From contig NC_045141.1 in the NCBI RefSeq assembly GCF_008831285.2, positions 17,718,106 to 17,782,105 on the forward strand: a DNA stretch of 64,000 bases. The letters run 5' to 3'. Source of the DNA: Nymphaea colorata. Lineage: Eukaryota; Streptophyta; Magnoliopsida; Nymphaeales; Nymphaeaceae. The notes beneath the pieces are model-generated. The model ran no database searches. It saw only the letters and a program-made list of their open reading frames with translations, and was not told the origin of the DNA. Every line of letters starts with the position of its first letter. Position 1 is the first letter of the stretch. Of this stretch, positions 11,811 through 23,673 are shown in pieces. The translations under genes were made by a program, and so were the position numbers.

Positions 11811-14800
11811 TCAAATTTTCACACCATCACCACCAGTTGCCGAAGAAGAAATGGAAGCTACACAAGGGAACCAATAGCGCCGCTTTCTATCCCGATGACC
11901 AGAATCAATCATAGCCAGACCTTCCTGCTTGTGCACACACCATAGATGATTTAAACTCTGATCAGGAACAAAACCCCCTTTAAGCCAATAAAATCACACA
12001 AAAAGGCAGACCTACCTTTAGTAGAGTTTCAAGGGCGTCAATTACACGTCCATGTGGCCACCCCAAATTATTCACTACCTCCTCTACGGTCACATACCCT
12101 TGAGTCTGGGAAATAAAGTAAATGATTAACAGAAGACACCATAACTTAAACTACAGTATGACCATGTAGGTTACTTAGCTGGTGGTTTCCCAGCAGATGG
12201 TTGTTTCCTTCCACCAGAGAGATCATGAATTTAACAGAACAATCAACAAAATTTACATGTTGCTTGATTTAGTAAATCATGAAATAACTAGAATTGCATC
12301 CAAAATCCACAAAAAAAAAAATACAGAATACGTGTTGCCTGGTTGAGAAAATCATTGATAACTCAGCCAGTTATATCCAAAATCAAGTAAAAATACACAA
12401 AAAAAACTTTTAAACTGAGAAGATGCTTTTCATGATAAAGTACAAACAGTTTTTCTTTATCTTCCTCTAAGTAATTTACTAACATGAGTGTTAATGTAAT
12501 CAGAATCATGTACTGCATTATCGACAATGACAATGTACATGTACTGCATTATCGACAATGACAATGTACCTTGGCTCAATGCTACAGTCTGAACATCTCG
12601 AGTTGAGGGACATATGGTTCTAATATTTCCATTATCTCCTACATTTCAATGCATACTGTATATTATGTACACAATAAAATGAAGGTTGCGTCTGCATTCT
12701 TGCGGCACTACTTTTCCATGTAAAGAATGAACCCATATGACTATGATTCAGAGCTCTGTATATCTTTTTATATGCTTAATAGTCCATCCTCTGTCAGGAG
12801 CCATTGTCATATGATATCCACTGAATTAAGAAAATAATAATATAGTGATTGTCTTAAGCTCTTGTATTACAAACTTTGTAACTTTACTAGAGGTAACTGC
12901 ACTTAACCTGACCGCTCGAAGAAAACCAATAGATCATAAACAAAAATTGAAAATTGGTTTCATCTTTCATTGCCCTCATATGCTGGAAAACCCCCACATT
13001 TCTGATAGAAAACATATAGGTGGTCAGTTTGGTCTATCACCACCATAACAAAAAGCATATACAAATAGGAAACCACAAGAGAGATGCATCTGCAAAGAAG
13101 AATGTTTTTCATATAAAATCAAGAAAGTTATGGGGCAATTACGAAAAAATGCCATCAACCACAACAAAGTTATCGGCAGTGACATCACCATGGACACATT
13201 TTACTCACAAGATTTCAAGAAAAGCACGTTACAACATTATCTCCGTTGATATGGATGAGTTATGAGCATATATCAGAAATAACGAAGTTTCATTTGTGGA
13301 ACAAACCTGCGCAATCTCCAGAAGTTCATTATGGTCTTTGTTCAACTCAGTTGGAACTGACCGAACTAGCCTTTTTTTCCCAACAGAAAGAACCTCAAAG
13401 CCACTGCCAAGACCCTGCATGATTTACAAATAAGTGTCAGCTATGACTGAACATGCCAAGTTTAAATTACATGATTCCATGACATAAACCATAATGAAAA
13501 GATCAGATGGAGGGAGCAGATCCCTTGCATAATAAAGGGTAGCTTTTACCAATTCAGTACAGTAACCTTCAAAAAATAATCTTTGGAAAAGATACCTTAA
13601 GTTTACTTATAGCTCGCAGACAGTCATCCTCAGATACCGTATCACGTGCAGCCCTTCGTCTTTGGTTAAGAAGGCTACAGAGCTCCAGCAAATCGATCAA
13701 CCCACCATTGGTAGGCCTGGTAGCCAAGCATATGTCAACAATTTGTACACCTGCATCACCACATTTTATTATCAACTTAGCAGGGGGAAGAAAACAACTC
13801 CATATTCAAAATCAATGCTGTTTTATTCTAAGCATTCTAATGCAGCTCTTTTACACATTCAGTAGGCATTGGGTTAATAAATCATACCAAATTCAAAAAA
13901 CCGAAACAGAATGTAACCTGTTTGAATAATGTGATGCAAAAAGTTACTGACCAAGTTCATAGTAAAAGTCACCAATCCCTAAGAGCTCAGCCCAAAACCC
14001 TTTGTTTGATGCCAATGGATCCACACCAACTTTTGCACACATTTCATGAAACTGTGACCTGAATGCGGGATTCTTACGGATGTCATTCTGCGCTGCCAGG
14101 GAAAACACCCCACCAAGAAGGAAAAGAAGAACGTGAAGGGTAAGAGAAACCAGAAAGCAGAACAAGATATGGTTGGAAGAACAAATATATTTTCAAAAGC
14201 TTAAAATTTGCAGTATAGACAGATGAATTGTTTTGTGTTCAACAGGAATTCTACAGTAGTATACGGTACAATGATAACACAAGATAGAATTAAACCAGCT
14301 CAGTTTCAAAAGGACATATCTGTGACAAACTTACAAGATGTAAGAAACATACTACTCATACAAGGGCTACCTCTACGCTACATAGCAGGACTTCATTCGA
14401 AAAAGCAGGACGAATCATTGGATTTTGTTGCAAAATTGGCCCCCAGGACTTGTTGTGTCACAAATAACATTTTTCACCAGTTCATGATTCCAATCTAGCG
14501 GTCAAAACTATAAAACTTCAATAGATTTAATGAAACAAGAACTTTCTCAATTCGAAGCCCCTGAATTTCAAAAAGGAATAATTACAAGTAAAAATTCCCC
14601 ATCCCCAAAGCACATCAATAATCAATTGCTGGAGATTGATCTACCAAATGAATTCAGGCGCAAGCCGCAATTAGTCAGCAGCGACGCTTCTCGCGTACGT
14701 AAGGCAATCCAGAGCCAGAATTCGGTAATCATTTCCTAACTTCCCTATAATTCAAGGTTTTTCTCAGCTTAACAGAAAAAAGAGCAAAGATCACAATCAA

Positions 14801-15156
14801 AAAGTGTGCGTGAGAGGATCCTAAGAAACAGAAAGAGAGAGAGGACGTCAGGCTAAGGGAAGGAGGCAGGCAACGGGGGAGGTCATGATCACCTTGTGCT
14901 TGCGGGCAAACTCCTCCAACTGCGACCGGAAGGTAGCAAGCTGTTCCTTCATAAGATCCGTCCTGACTTTGGCGACATTCTCACCGAGCAATCGATATTG
15001 GTCCTTACAAAGAAAATAGTGGAACTTCAGGCAACAGACCCATGAAGGAAACAAACTAAACAAGGGATTTCGAAAACCCTAGATTAGAGAGAGAGGGAGA
15101 TTCACCCTGGCAGCGGCGGCAGTTTGCAGGCCGGAGATACCGGGCCGCCTCCTCAT
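11811..15156 (-). CDS. VPS22: VPS22/SNF8, EAP30 subunit of ESCRT-II
   Basis: The protein is the SNF8/EAP30 core subunit of ESCRT-II, which sorts ubiquitinated membrane cargo into multivesicular bodies on endosomes. Seven exons (minus strand, in order): 15156-15106, 15003-14893, 14087-13952, 13750-13596, 13414-13307, 12105-12016 and 11924-11811. All junctions are GT/AG and the total of 765 nt gives 254 aa, close to the usual ~250 aa of plant VPS22. It begins [17 protein letters not shown], then [12 protein letters not shown], the coiled segment [14 protein letters not shown] and the core [20 protein letters not shown]. Next come [14 protein letters not shown]-like and [13 protein letters not shown] winged-helix segments, ending KRRYWFPCV plus a 17-residue tail. 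The match to remembered plant sequences is near full length. The reading frame continues upstream of 15156, but family comparison places the start at MRRRPG. It has no functional link with its neighbours. Confidence 0.96.
12508..12569. repeat. perfect 31-bp tandem duplication in VPS22 intron 5
   Basis: Two identical 31-bp copies (12508-12538 and 12539-12569) begin ATGTACTGCATTATCGACAA. They lie in the intron between exons 5 and 6. Perfect identity suggests a recent slippage event. Confidence 0.92.
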
Positions 15157-15649
15157 CGTCTTCTTCCCCGAGTACGAAAGGGATTGCCCCGATCTCGCAG
15201 TTTCCCGACGTTTCCCCGCCGGAAATCGGGGCACCGCAAAAATGTGGTCAACCGTAAAAACTAGTAAGATTCCGGCATCAGAGGGAAAGCTTATTGTGGA
15301 TCCTTTCTCTTTCAGTGAGTCCAGACCCGACTGCACCGATAAAATTTGGGTAAGAATTGTTAAGACAATGCCTTCAAGGTACGTCGAAGGTTCAGACGCA
15401 ATTCATTAATAATCTAAATACAAATTCGAATGGTTTGAATAAAACTGATCTAAAATCACAGGTTATTTTTGGGATCTAAGAACCTATCCCTCAAATCCAC
15501 GGTTTTCAATAAAGAATATGTAATGAATTACGTTCCTATGTTCTAGAACCTGTTCCCCTTTGAATAATAGATTCTTAAATTTGAAGGATGAATTTAAAGT
15601 TTGGCAAAATCACAAGTCAAACAAAAAAAAATCAGACTACATTAAGTAG
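15157..15649. other. VPS22 upstream region
   Basis: This 5' flank of VPS22 (minus strand) is GC-richer for the first ~120 bp and then AT-rich. I could not fix a TATA box. No other gene is seen. Confidence 0.5.
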
Positions 15650-15795
15650 GTGGCAAATCAGCAGTTTTGAGGGTGTACTCGTTGGTGGTTTTGAATATGG
15701 AGGTGGTGGTTTCAGTCTTAGAGGAGAGGTGGGCTTTCTTGGTGGTTTTCCGATTAGGCTTTGGGTGGTTTTCAGAACTGCTAAATCGTGAACTT
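15650..15795 (+). pseudogene. fragment of multi-pass membrane-protein gene
   Basis: This ~145-bp stretch matches the intact + strand gene at 18657-19604 across its region 19230-19400. Shared words include TTTTGAGGGTGTAC, GGTGGTTTTGA, ATGGAGGTGGTGGTTTC against ATGGGGATGGTGGTTTC, and GGTTTTCAG. In one frame it reads LRVYSLVVLNM...VVVSVLEERW, against LRVYIMVVLSMGMVVSVLEGRW in the intact protein. The rest of the gene is missing and the match fades on both sides. It is a truncated paralogue about 3 kb upstream of the intact copy on the same strand. It could also be a retained exon, but no splice context supports that. Confidence 0.7.
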
Positions 15796-16449
15796 GGCTG
15801 GTATGGTGCCTCTTAACAACTTTATGATTCGAAAATTGACGGCGACCGTGGCGTCGAAGGATAGTCGTCGTGGCGGCTCTTTTGTTCTAAATGATGTGAT
15901 CGTTGTCATTTTCTTGTTGATAGAATGCTGAAAGAATCAGACTGATCAAAGCAGAGGGAGAGATGAGAAGCGAAGAAAGATCCCCACTTCATATTTTTGA
16001 AAAATCAAAATTTTAAATGTAATTTTTTAAACATTTTAATTAATTTATATTAAAAATTATATTTTAAATCATGTTAAAAATTTTGAAACTATGCAATGAA
16101 AAAATCGTAACATCTCCCAGAATTATTCATGCCCTCTTCAACACAAGGTTTCGAGATTCAAAAAAGCTTGCCATTATTTGTTTTATTCATCAAATGAATG
16201 AGAAAACACGCATTTAACAAGTCAAATGGCAAAAGTAGAGTAAGTAGAAATATATCATAATCAATGACACAACAATGAGGACTATAACGTAGCCATTTGC
16301 GAAACTCAATTCCAAATTTATTTTGGGTCAAAAATTGGTAAAGACTAGCTAGCGCATGATTAACGTCATAAATCTGAAACCCTTATATTTATCTTTCAGC
16401 AGACGTATGCATCCAACAACACATATCAAATAAAAATATAATATATTAA

Positions 16450-16584
16450 GGGTCTTTTGATAGCAATAACACTTTGTAATTATGACATGAATTTGAGTTC
16501 TAGTTCTAGTGTTAGTGTTTCATGAATCTGTTCTAATTTTTAAGATAAATTCACTACAAAGTGTTTTCACTATCAAATGAACTC
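16450..16584. mobile_element. short MITE with ~30-bp inverted ends
   Basis: This is a 135-bp AT-rich element. The left end is GGGTCTTTTGATAGCAATAA followed by CACTTTGTA. The right end, read as its complement, is GAGTTCATTTGATAGTGAAA followed by ACACTTTGTA. About three quarters of the positions agree, and the element could fold into a hairpin. No clear target-site duplication was found, so the superfamily is unassigned. Confidence 0.55.
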
Positions 16585-17640
16585 AAAAATTAATATGCAT
16601 TCAATTGCGAAAAGAATTCCTCAAAGCCCACAATTGGTTAAGGAAAAAGAAGTAAAAGGAAAAAGAAAAGACTGGAAAAAATAAATAAAAAACGTGTTAT
16701 TGCCAAGAAGAATTTAAAAAGAGTTCAAAGTCAGGGTTTTCTCAAACTCTCTCAATAAAACGTGAGATTGTAACCAAGGAAGCGACTCACTAAACAAAAT
16801 AAATAAAAATTAATTAACATCGATAAATACCTGATTTGAGAGATAATTTTTTTTATTAAATTTTGAATCGAAGGAATAAAAGCCTGACTTTGCTGCCCTC
16901 TTATCTTAGTGCCTTAGAATGTTCAGTTAGGAGGTGGTGCCTCATGATTTCTCTTGATTTTTTTTATGGTTGCCTTTCGTTGAACTCGTGGCTCGACGAT
17001 CAACATATAATTGTTTGTCAAAACTTTGATTATTTAATGAACTTTTGCATAAGGAATCTACCGTCAAACTTATGTCCAAAACTTATTAGTTTTTTAATTA
17101 TAAAAATTGGACATCCTGTCCCATTTACAATAAACTACATGTCTAGTCATTGGTGTCGGGGACCCCGTAGCTGACCAATTTTCTTCCAAATTGCATCACT
17201 CTTTTTCAGGGGCATAAGTAGTTGATAGAGCTGTCGGGTAGGTGAAAGTCCAGTCGTTAGTTTGATTCTTATGAGTTTTAACTATAGTTGATCATTGTCC
17301 GACGTAATAATAACATGGTCTATAAATTTGCTTTGTCTTGCTAAGTATGCTTTCAAAACTACAAGTATGCTTTACGCAGCAACATTCAATACAATGGATG
17401 TGCTTAGTTATTAAAGTCCAAAGCCTCGACAATAAATGTTTTTTGTTAAAAGAAAAAGGACTTTTTTTTTTAACCTTGACAAAACAAGGGGTGTTTTTTC
17501 ATCTGATAAGTGCTTGTCCTTTTAGGAAATTGTGATTAAAAAATGTTGCGGGTTTGATTTTGTGAATAAATAAAAATTAGTGGGGCGAAATTGTAAGTTT
17601 TTGCTGTGAAAACAAAAGGCCCTGACCGCAAGTTCGGAAT
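16585..17640. other. intergenic DNA with a possible SINE
   Basis: No gene is recognised. At about 17213-17320 (+) a sequence with GATAGAGCTGTCGGGTAGG and AGTTTGATTCTTATGAG looks like degenerate A and B boxes of a tRNA-derived SINE. A related stretch is at 52760-52840. The open frame 16863-17174 has no recognisable content. Confidence 0.35.
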
Positions 17641-18656
17641 ATCATCGTTCAGTTTCGCTCACTCTCTCTCTCTCTCCAAATGTTCCTCACACTTGGGTTT
17701 TGGGGTTGCAGCGAGGGAGAGACGGCTGTTTTTCCGGTGATCGGCTGCAGTGAGTAGCCGGAACGCCGGCGGCAGGGGCGGGCCTCTGTCCGAAACGGGC
17801 TCACCCACGGTTTGCGCTATTTTTTAGTGGCAGCTGAAGAAATAGAAGAGGACTTTTTCTCACTGAACGAGGGTTCCAGTGACCTCGACACAAGAGGAAA
17901 GGATTCAGGCCTCTGAAGGAGGTTCCAGCCTCCTGGTCGAACAGAGAAAGGATTCTGGCCGGAGAAAGGATCCGGCCTCAGGTATGGGCGTCACCCTTTT
18001 TGTTTTTGTTTTTTTTTTTTTTTTTTTTTTTGATGACAGCCGGCCGAGCTCCCTTGCAGTCTGGCTGTGACTGTGACAGTCTCTCCTTTCCTTCCTCCTA
18101 TTTCCCTTTTTTTTTGTTTGATTCGCTTGGTTTCTTAAGCCCGCGGAGCTTACAAGGCGATAAAGAAAGCTCAAGCGATGCGGGCTTTACAGTAGAAAGA
18201 AAAAGACAGAGCAAATGAAATAAAGTAGAAAAAAGGAAAAAAAAAATCTTCTTCGTCCTCTTCCTCTGTTCTTCCTTTTTCTTTTCCCTTTTTTTCTCTG
18301 CAGCAGCTGCCAGCGATGGGAGTTGTCCCAATTGACAGCTTCACGCTCCACTGGGCTGAATTTGTCCTTCTTCCTCCCGTCCAGTCTGCCGGTGATTGAT
18401 GTTTCCGGCGGCTAAGACGCTTAGTCGATGCCGGTTGGTGTGTCCGGCAGCAGGGAGATGATAATTGGTAGCAGAGGAAAGAAAACGAGCAAACAGAATA
18501 TTACATGTCAAAAATGAGTTGGTTATGGCTCATGGCCACAATCCAACATGTGTAACGTGTCTGAACAAGAAGCAGTAAACACTATTTTTTCTCGGCGATC
18601 CACAGGAACCGGCGGCTGTTCAGTTATAAGGAAAACAGGAAAAAGAAAAGGAAGAG
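17641..18656 (+). promoter_or_regulatory. probable leader of membrane-protein gene, with a likely 5'-UTR intron
   Basis: A (CT)n tract near 17660-17677 opens a GC-richer block containing repeated GAAAGGATYC-GGCC words. At 17981/17982 the junction CTCAG|GTATGG looks like a splice donor. At 18303/18304 TTTCTCTGCAG|CAGC is a strong acceptor. Between them lies a 322-bp T-rich segment with a long T run (about 18010-18031), typical of a plant leader intron. The exon after it carries at least one upstream ATG (18315) with its own short frame. The promoter itself is not defined. Confidence 0.4.
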
Positions 18657-19604
18657 ATGGAAAGAGCAGAAGGTGAAGGCGAGTGCACCACCATACAAGA
18701 TCTCCGTACTAAGAGGAAGGCGCACATTATCATAAGAGACTCCTTCAGACTCATTCTCGCAGACTTTACGACCTTCCTCCCCACCATCCTTCTCGCTTCT
18801 ATCCCTATCTTCCTCCTCCTCTTCTTCTCCCTTTCCGTCGTCTCCCTCCGAAAGGAGATTTCTTACAAAGAATCTCTTTTGCCGTGGTTACCGGGCGGTG
18901 TCACTGCCCTCCATGTAAAAGGCGAGATCGCCGGCAATGTCCGCCACCTCCTCAAATACAAAGCCGTCTATTGGCTGCCAACTTATGTGTTCTCCGTCAT
19001 GTCTACCGTCACCACCATTAAGCTGGCAGCCTCTTCTAACATGTGCCAGAAACCGAAATTCCGTCTGGCAATGGCCGCTGTGAGAGAAACTTGGTGGAGG
19101 CTCGCCATCACGTCACTTTATGTCACGGTGTTCAGGGAGGCCTATGATCAATTCGCACGTGTAGCCGGTGTAATGGCTCTCGGCGGGCTCATGCGGACGA
19201 CGGTGGGGGTGGTGGTGGCATGGGGTGGTTTGTTGATTTTGAGGGTGTACATTATGGTGGTTTTGAGCATGGGGATGGTGGTTTCCGTCTTGGAGGGTAG
19301 GTGGGGGCTGGAGGCAGTAGGAATCGGATGGGAGCTGGTGGAAGAGAGGCGACTTTCCGGGTGGATTTTAGGCGGTTTTCAGGCAGCTTTAAGTTATGGT
19401 ACCGGGTGGTGGTGGTGCCTGTCCGGCGATAGAATCGGTTGTGGCAGCACCAGCAGCAGCAGCACTGGTACTGAATTGCTCTTAGTTGGGCTTTTGAGTG
19501 CGGTGATGGTGGTTCTGAGCGATGTTCTCAATACCATCTATTACTTCGACTGCAAGATGTGCCAGGGCATGCCGTCGGGAGGTCACAGGGAAGAGAGAGA
19601 GTGA
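18657..19604 (+). CDS. plant multi-pass membrane protein, copy 1
   Basis: This intronless gene gives 315 aa, starting in AGAGATGGA context. The protein is very hydrophobic. Likely membrane segments are at residues ~36-63, 103-125, 170-211 (probably two), 234-250 and 273-297. The motif VVSVLEGRWGLEAVGIGWELVEERR (~208-232) and the C-terminal DVLNTIYYFDCK (~289-300) recall a plant-only family of ~320 aa, remembered as Arabidopsis AT4G19950/AT5G44860-like, whose function is unknown. It is more distant from the two other copies (26311 and 46249) than they are from each other. It keeps the family's post-VLE segment, which those two replace with an acidic loop. A Ser/Thr run (STSSSSTGT) lies near residue 265. 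No transport or enzymatic role should be assumed. Confidence 0.82.
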   Translation: MERAEGEGECTTIQDLRTKRKAHIIIRDSFRLILADFTTFLPTILLASIPIFLLLFFSLSVVSLRKEISYKESLLPWLPGGVTALHVKGEIAGNVRHLLKYKAVYWLPTYVFSVMSTVTTIKLAASSNMCQKPKFRLAMAAVRETWWRLAITSLYVTVFREAYDQFARVAGVMALGGLMRTTVGVVVAWGGLLILRVYIMVVLSMGMVVSVLEGRWGLEAVGIGWELVEERRLSGWILGGFQAALSYGTGWWWCLSGDRIGCGSTSSSSTGTELLLVGLLSAVMVVLSDVLNTIYYFDCKMCQGMPSGGHREERE

Positions 19605-22487
19605 AGGACTTTGAGCTTCGCCTCCGAAGTTCTCGTCGTTTGTTGAGGACCTGCTTTAGCTGAAAAGACACGCAATGCGTTCTGCGCACACTGATCTGGC
19701 AAAGGGGAAAGAGGAACTCTCTCTTTTCGAGGTGCGCGCTAAGCTTGATGACCACATGGCTGTGTTTTACAGAGAGCGAAGCTACTCCATTACCACTCCA
19801 GATAGATGGATGAGGTGAGCCACTTATTTTTTCATTCGGGGGCGCACAGAACGCGGTGCGACGCGCATAGATTGCTGTTGATTTCTAATAACACCGTCCG
19901 TTATGGTGGTATATTGTGTACGTTTTAGCAGAGTATTCCTTGCAAAGATGTATGAAAATCTGAGTAGATTTTACTGTACAATTCTCATCCGTGTCAAAAA
20001 GACATTTTTTTTTTTACTTAAAAATATATTATATCTAACTAAAACTCATTATATTTGAGTATACACAGTACACACAGACTTATATGTATATTGTGCATTT
20101 GGGTGAGGAAGGGAGAACTGTGTCGACGTCGGCACTTTGACTGTTCTTCTTATGTATGTTTTGTGTACAGGGAGAGGGAGGGAGATTGTCGAGCTGTCGA
20201 CATGCAGCCTACTCTGTTCCCTTTTTATTTCAAAAGCACACTCACATTTTACCTTCTTTTCTTTCCATTGTTTGCTTCCTACAACTTGCCAGGGAGCCTT
20301 AATATAATGCTGAAGGGCACACCATCCAGCTTTTCAGTGATTTAAGAATGTTTCTTTCGAAATCAACCTCACTGATAAGTTCGTATCATCAATCTTTACA
20401 GTTCAAGTTATGAAAACGCGATATGCAGTAGACTTTGTGTGCCTCCCAATCTAAAGCTACTGTTATACTCATTTTGTAAAATTTAATATACACATTAAAT
20501 GTTCGTGATTTTCTTATGATCTAAAAATATCAAGTTTATTTATGTGATTTTGTTCAATAAAAGCAGCATTTCATGGTACGTAGTCCATTGACAAAAAGTT
20601 AAAAACAGTGTCATGTGCAATGTTACATTTTTTTGAAGTGAAGATCGAAGAGGTTGTGTGTATGTTACTTGCAATAATACGTCTCTTAATAGCAATTGAT
20701 GGTGGTGTAATGAATGGTGGTAATATTGTAAAAGCGTTGGGTAGCTTGAGATGTCTTCATTGTGGAGAGTATGTGGTGAAAGAATTAATAACGTGGAGGA
20801 GATGACCTCACATCAAATCATAGTTCTCTCATCATATGCTCTTCTTTGATCTTCATAGAACGATGTTTTTTTCATCGAACACCTCTTAGGGGCTAAAAGG
20901 GTTCCTTTCTATTAACAGAGAAATGTGTAAATTGCTGATAGACTGACGATATTCTTTTTCTAAAACCATTAACCATCCATCCGTGAATGTTACTATCCTT
21001 CCAATTGACTCTAAATAATAAACAAAGATGTTCTTGTTTTCTCTTCTTTTCTCGCATACTTGCAGTATGGCTTCTTAGCTAAGTTGAAGCTGTCAAAGTC
21101 TCGGTGGAAGGTCTTTTTTTCTCTCGTCTCGCTTTGTAGCAGGTCAATCTTTTTTCCCCTGCAGCTTTGCTTTCATATTTGAGGTCCTCTATTGATTATT
21201 ACTTTTTGGTTTGTCTTTGCGAGGATTGGATGCCTGAAAACATCTCATCCTCTCAACTTTTAACTTTTTTATATTTCATCTGTTCTCCACAAGCATAAAC
21301 ATCCAACCAACTGCTGCTACATTTCACGCTAAGATTGGTACATAAAATACGATTAATTTTATCTTCATTATTATTATTTTATGTATCACGAATGCCCATA
21401 TCGAATAATAATGTTCCTGTTTTGCTTTTCAGTGTCGTGATTCTAACACTCCCATTTCTGGCTTTTCTCAAAAACAAAATGGTCATCAGGGATAGAGGTT
21501 TCCATCATCTGCTTAGCCCAGTGACACCCTTGACTCCAATGTTTGCATATATTTTTCTATATTAAGTTGCGCCGATGCAGGGTCGAGATGGGATTATATA
21601 TTTTTACAGAGGGGCACAAATCCAAAATTGTCTCAGTGCACATCAATTGAGGGGATGAGATGCATTTATATGTTTTCCATTGAAAAGTTGGACCTACTTC
21701 GGTTTAGAGCCGTGAGATCCCGGGTGTCCCAACCTGGCGTTACCTCTAGATTCGGAAAATCCAGGAAGAAGTGATTCCATCTTCTCAATTTTATTATATT
21801 ACGATCAAATGTTGACCAAGAAATTGTACTCAAATGGAAAATTGAAGATGTTTTTTTTTTCATTACTCACACAATTATGACCGAAGACGATATATTATTA
21901 TCTTTAAACATAAATATGTGAAGAGGAATTCTAAAATTTTGAAAGTTTGGACGGTTTGAATTGTGAAATCAGATAGTCCGGGCCTAATTGCTCTTAAGCA
22001 GCTTAGGGTTCATGTATCCAACTATCCATCCATTGGAGGTTGAGCTGACCTTGTAAGGTCCAACTACTTATTATGTGGAGATCCAGATCCATTGTATCCA
22101 TGTTGAGATCCAGATCTTCTGCATACGTACTGCAGCACCAACAGCTGGATACCTGTCAACTTTTTGACTTTCATTTTTATGCGTTGCCATTTGCTTTCAA
22201 TTAACACACAAGAAGCTCCTGGTTCTCATGAATAAAATTTTATGACTACACATATAAACAAATAATAAAAGTTCATAAGAAATCTCCCAACCAAGGTCAA
22301 CAGCTAGAACACACATATCTTCAATCTTATTATGCAAATTCAATCCACAAAACAAATGCAATATATATACTATAGATATACACTTAACAGACAAGAACAA
22401 CAAACAATCACATAAAATCGGCAACTCTGGAGCCATTCTTGCAGTAGAGTTTGATCGGAACAATGTCCTTCTCTCCAGCTTTCGTTA
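19605..22487. other. intergenic DNA, no gene recognised
   Basis: This is the 3' flank of the + strand membrane-protein gene, followed by AT-rich DNA. Short frames at 20055, 20608 and 21335 have no domain or splice context. Nothing else is supported. Confidence 0.5.
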
Positions 22488-23615
22488 TCACTGTAAGGCA
22501 GGGAAATTCTCCAGGGTATACCTCTTGGGAGGAGCGTTGCCAAGAACAAGGGAGATCCCAAACTCATCCTCCACAATGGGCAGTTCAAACTGCGCCTCTC
22601 CCACGTACGTCCCATCTTTGTACACGTACTTCACGTTATACGGAGCACGCACAGCCCGCGTGCCCGCTGCCAAGGTGAGCAAGGTGTCCGCCGCTTCGGA
22701 TATTGAAGCTTCGTCCATGGTGGTTCCGGCGTAGTGCAGACTGTACAGGATGAACCCGTCGTCGCCCATTTCCTCTTCAATCGACGGGTCCTTATCTTCC
22801 CATTTTGTCTCAAATGGACAATCTTCGCCGCCGGCGTGCCCCATTGTCCTGCAAGAAGAGCAATACGGAGGGAACGTGTCCTCTTCGTAAACGATCCTTT
22901 GTGCGATCCCGGCGGCGTCGTCGTCGTCCCCGATCTTCCGCAGCATTATCTCCTTCTGCATCTCCGGCTGCGAGCTCACGTCTATGGCCACATAGAGCCT
23001 TGCGTTCGACTCATCAAGCAACTCAATTTTGAGGGGCATTCCTATTTGCTTCCCCACGGCGAGAACCACCTCCTCCTTGGTGTAGTCGCTCGGAATATCG
23101 GGCACATTGATCCAGCAGAGGTGGATTCCGGCTTCGTCCAGCTGGGGATCGAAGGAGGGCCCGAAATTTCGAGGCCTGAATACTCTCATCATCTGGAAGT
23201 TGAAGAACCAGGGCTTTCGCTTGAGCGCCCGTTTCATCTCCTTCTTGGTCTCCGTGTTGATGAGGTAATAACCGGTGTCCTCTCCGATGGGCACCACCAG
23301 CGGCTCGGCCCTTTTCGGCACGCTCCACAGCCACCGTGCCTTGGCGTTGAGCACTATGATGTTGGGATGAGTGTCGCAGAACTTACCGACCAGCCGGTAC
23401 TTGTATTTCTCTCTGTTCAATTCCTCTGCCTCCTCCTCTTGGGTCTGCTGGTCGTCTGTGGCCGCCTCCAGCCGGACTGGCAACCCGTTCTCCAAAGCCT
23501 CTAAGAAATCCGAACTGATGCATATCACCTCCCTGTCCTTTCCTCTTTCTGCTTCTGCTTGGCGGTCGTCCTTTTTACGCCTGATCTTCCCTGCGATCTT
23601 CCTGACAAGCTCCAT
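22488..23615 (-). CDS. DUF4283 / CCHC zinc-knuckle protein (LINE ORF1-like)
   Basis: This uninterrupted frame gives 375 aa from the ATG at 23615. It begins with a basic segment (KIAGKIRRKKDD), then an acidic linker. A DUF4283-like domain covers about residues 70-200, including YRLVGKF, GYYLINTETKKEM, PWFFNFQMMRVFRPRNFGP and GIHLCWINVPDIP. A zinc knuckle follows at ~252-266: C-X2-C-X4-H-X5-C, with one residue more than usual before the last Cys. The ~110-residue C-terminal tail ends RYTLENFPALQ. Such proteins bind nucleic acid and derive from plant LINE ORF1 or gag-like sequences. No reverse transcriptase follows it: the nearby LINE piece lies upstream in transcription order, whereas ORF1 normally precedes the RT. 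The frame opens at 23675, but that first ATG sits inside a TATA box, while ATG 23615 has context AAAATGG. It may be a domesticated gene or a young orphan ORF1. Confidence 0.75.
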   Translation of the reverse strand: MELVRKIAGKIRRKKDDRQAEAERGKDREVICISSDFLEALENGLPVRLEAATDDQQTQEEEAEELNREKYKYRLVGKFCDTHPNIIVLNAKARWLWSVPKRAEPLVVPIGEDTGYYLINTETKKEMKRALKRKPWFFNFQMMRVFRPRNFGPSFDPQLDEAGIHLCWINVPDIPSDYTKEEVVLAVGKQIGMPLKIELLDESNARLYVAIDVSSQPEMQKEIMLRKIGDDDDAAGIAQRIVYEEDTFPPYCSSCRTMGHAGGEDCPFETKWEDKDPSIEEEMGDDGFILYSLHYAGTTMDEASISEAADTLLTLAAGTRAVRAPYNVKYVYKDGTYVGEAQFELPIVEDEFGISLVLGNAPPKRYTLENFPALQ

Positions 23616-23673
23616 TTTGTTTTCAGAGATTTGGTTTTCCGATGAAGAGAACGAAGGGGAGGGTGCGCCAAAC

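Noticed and set aside
22734-23504. 256-aa open frame on the + strand
   Set aside because: It is antisense to the DUF4283 gene, has no domain of its own, and owes its length to that gene's GC-rich codons.
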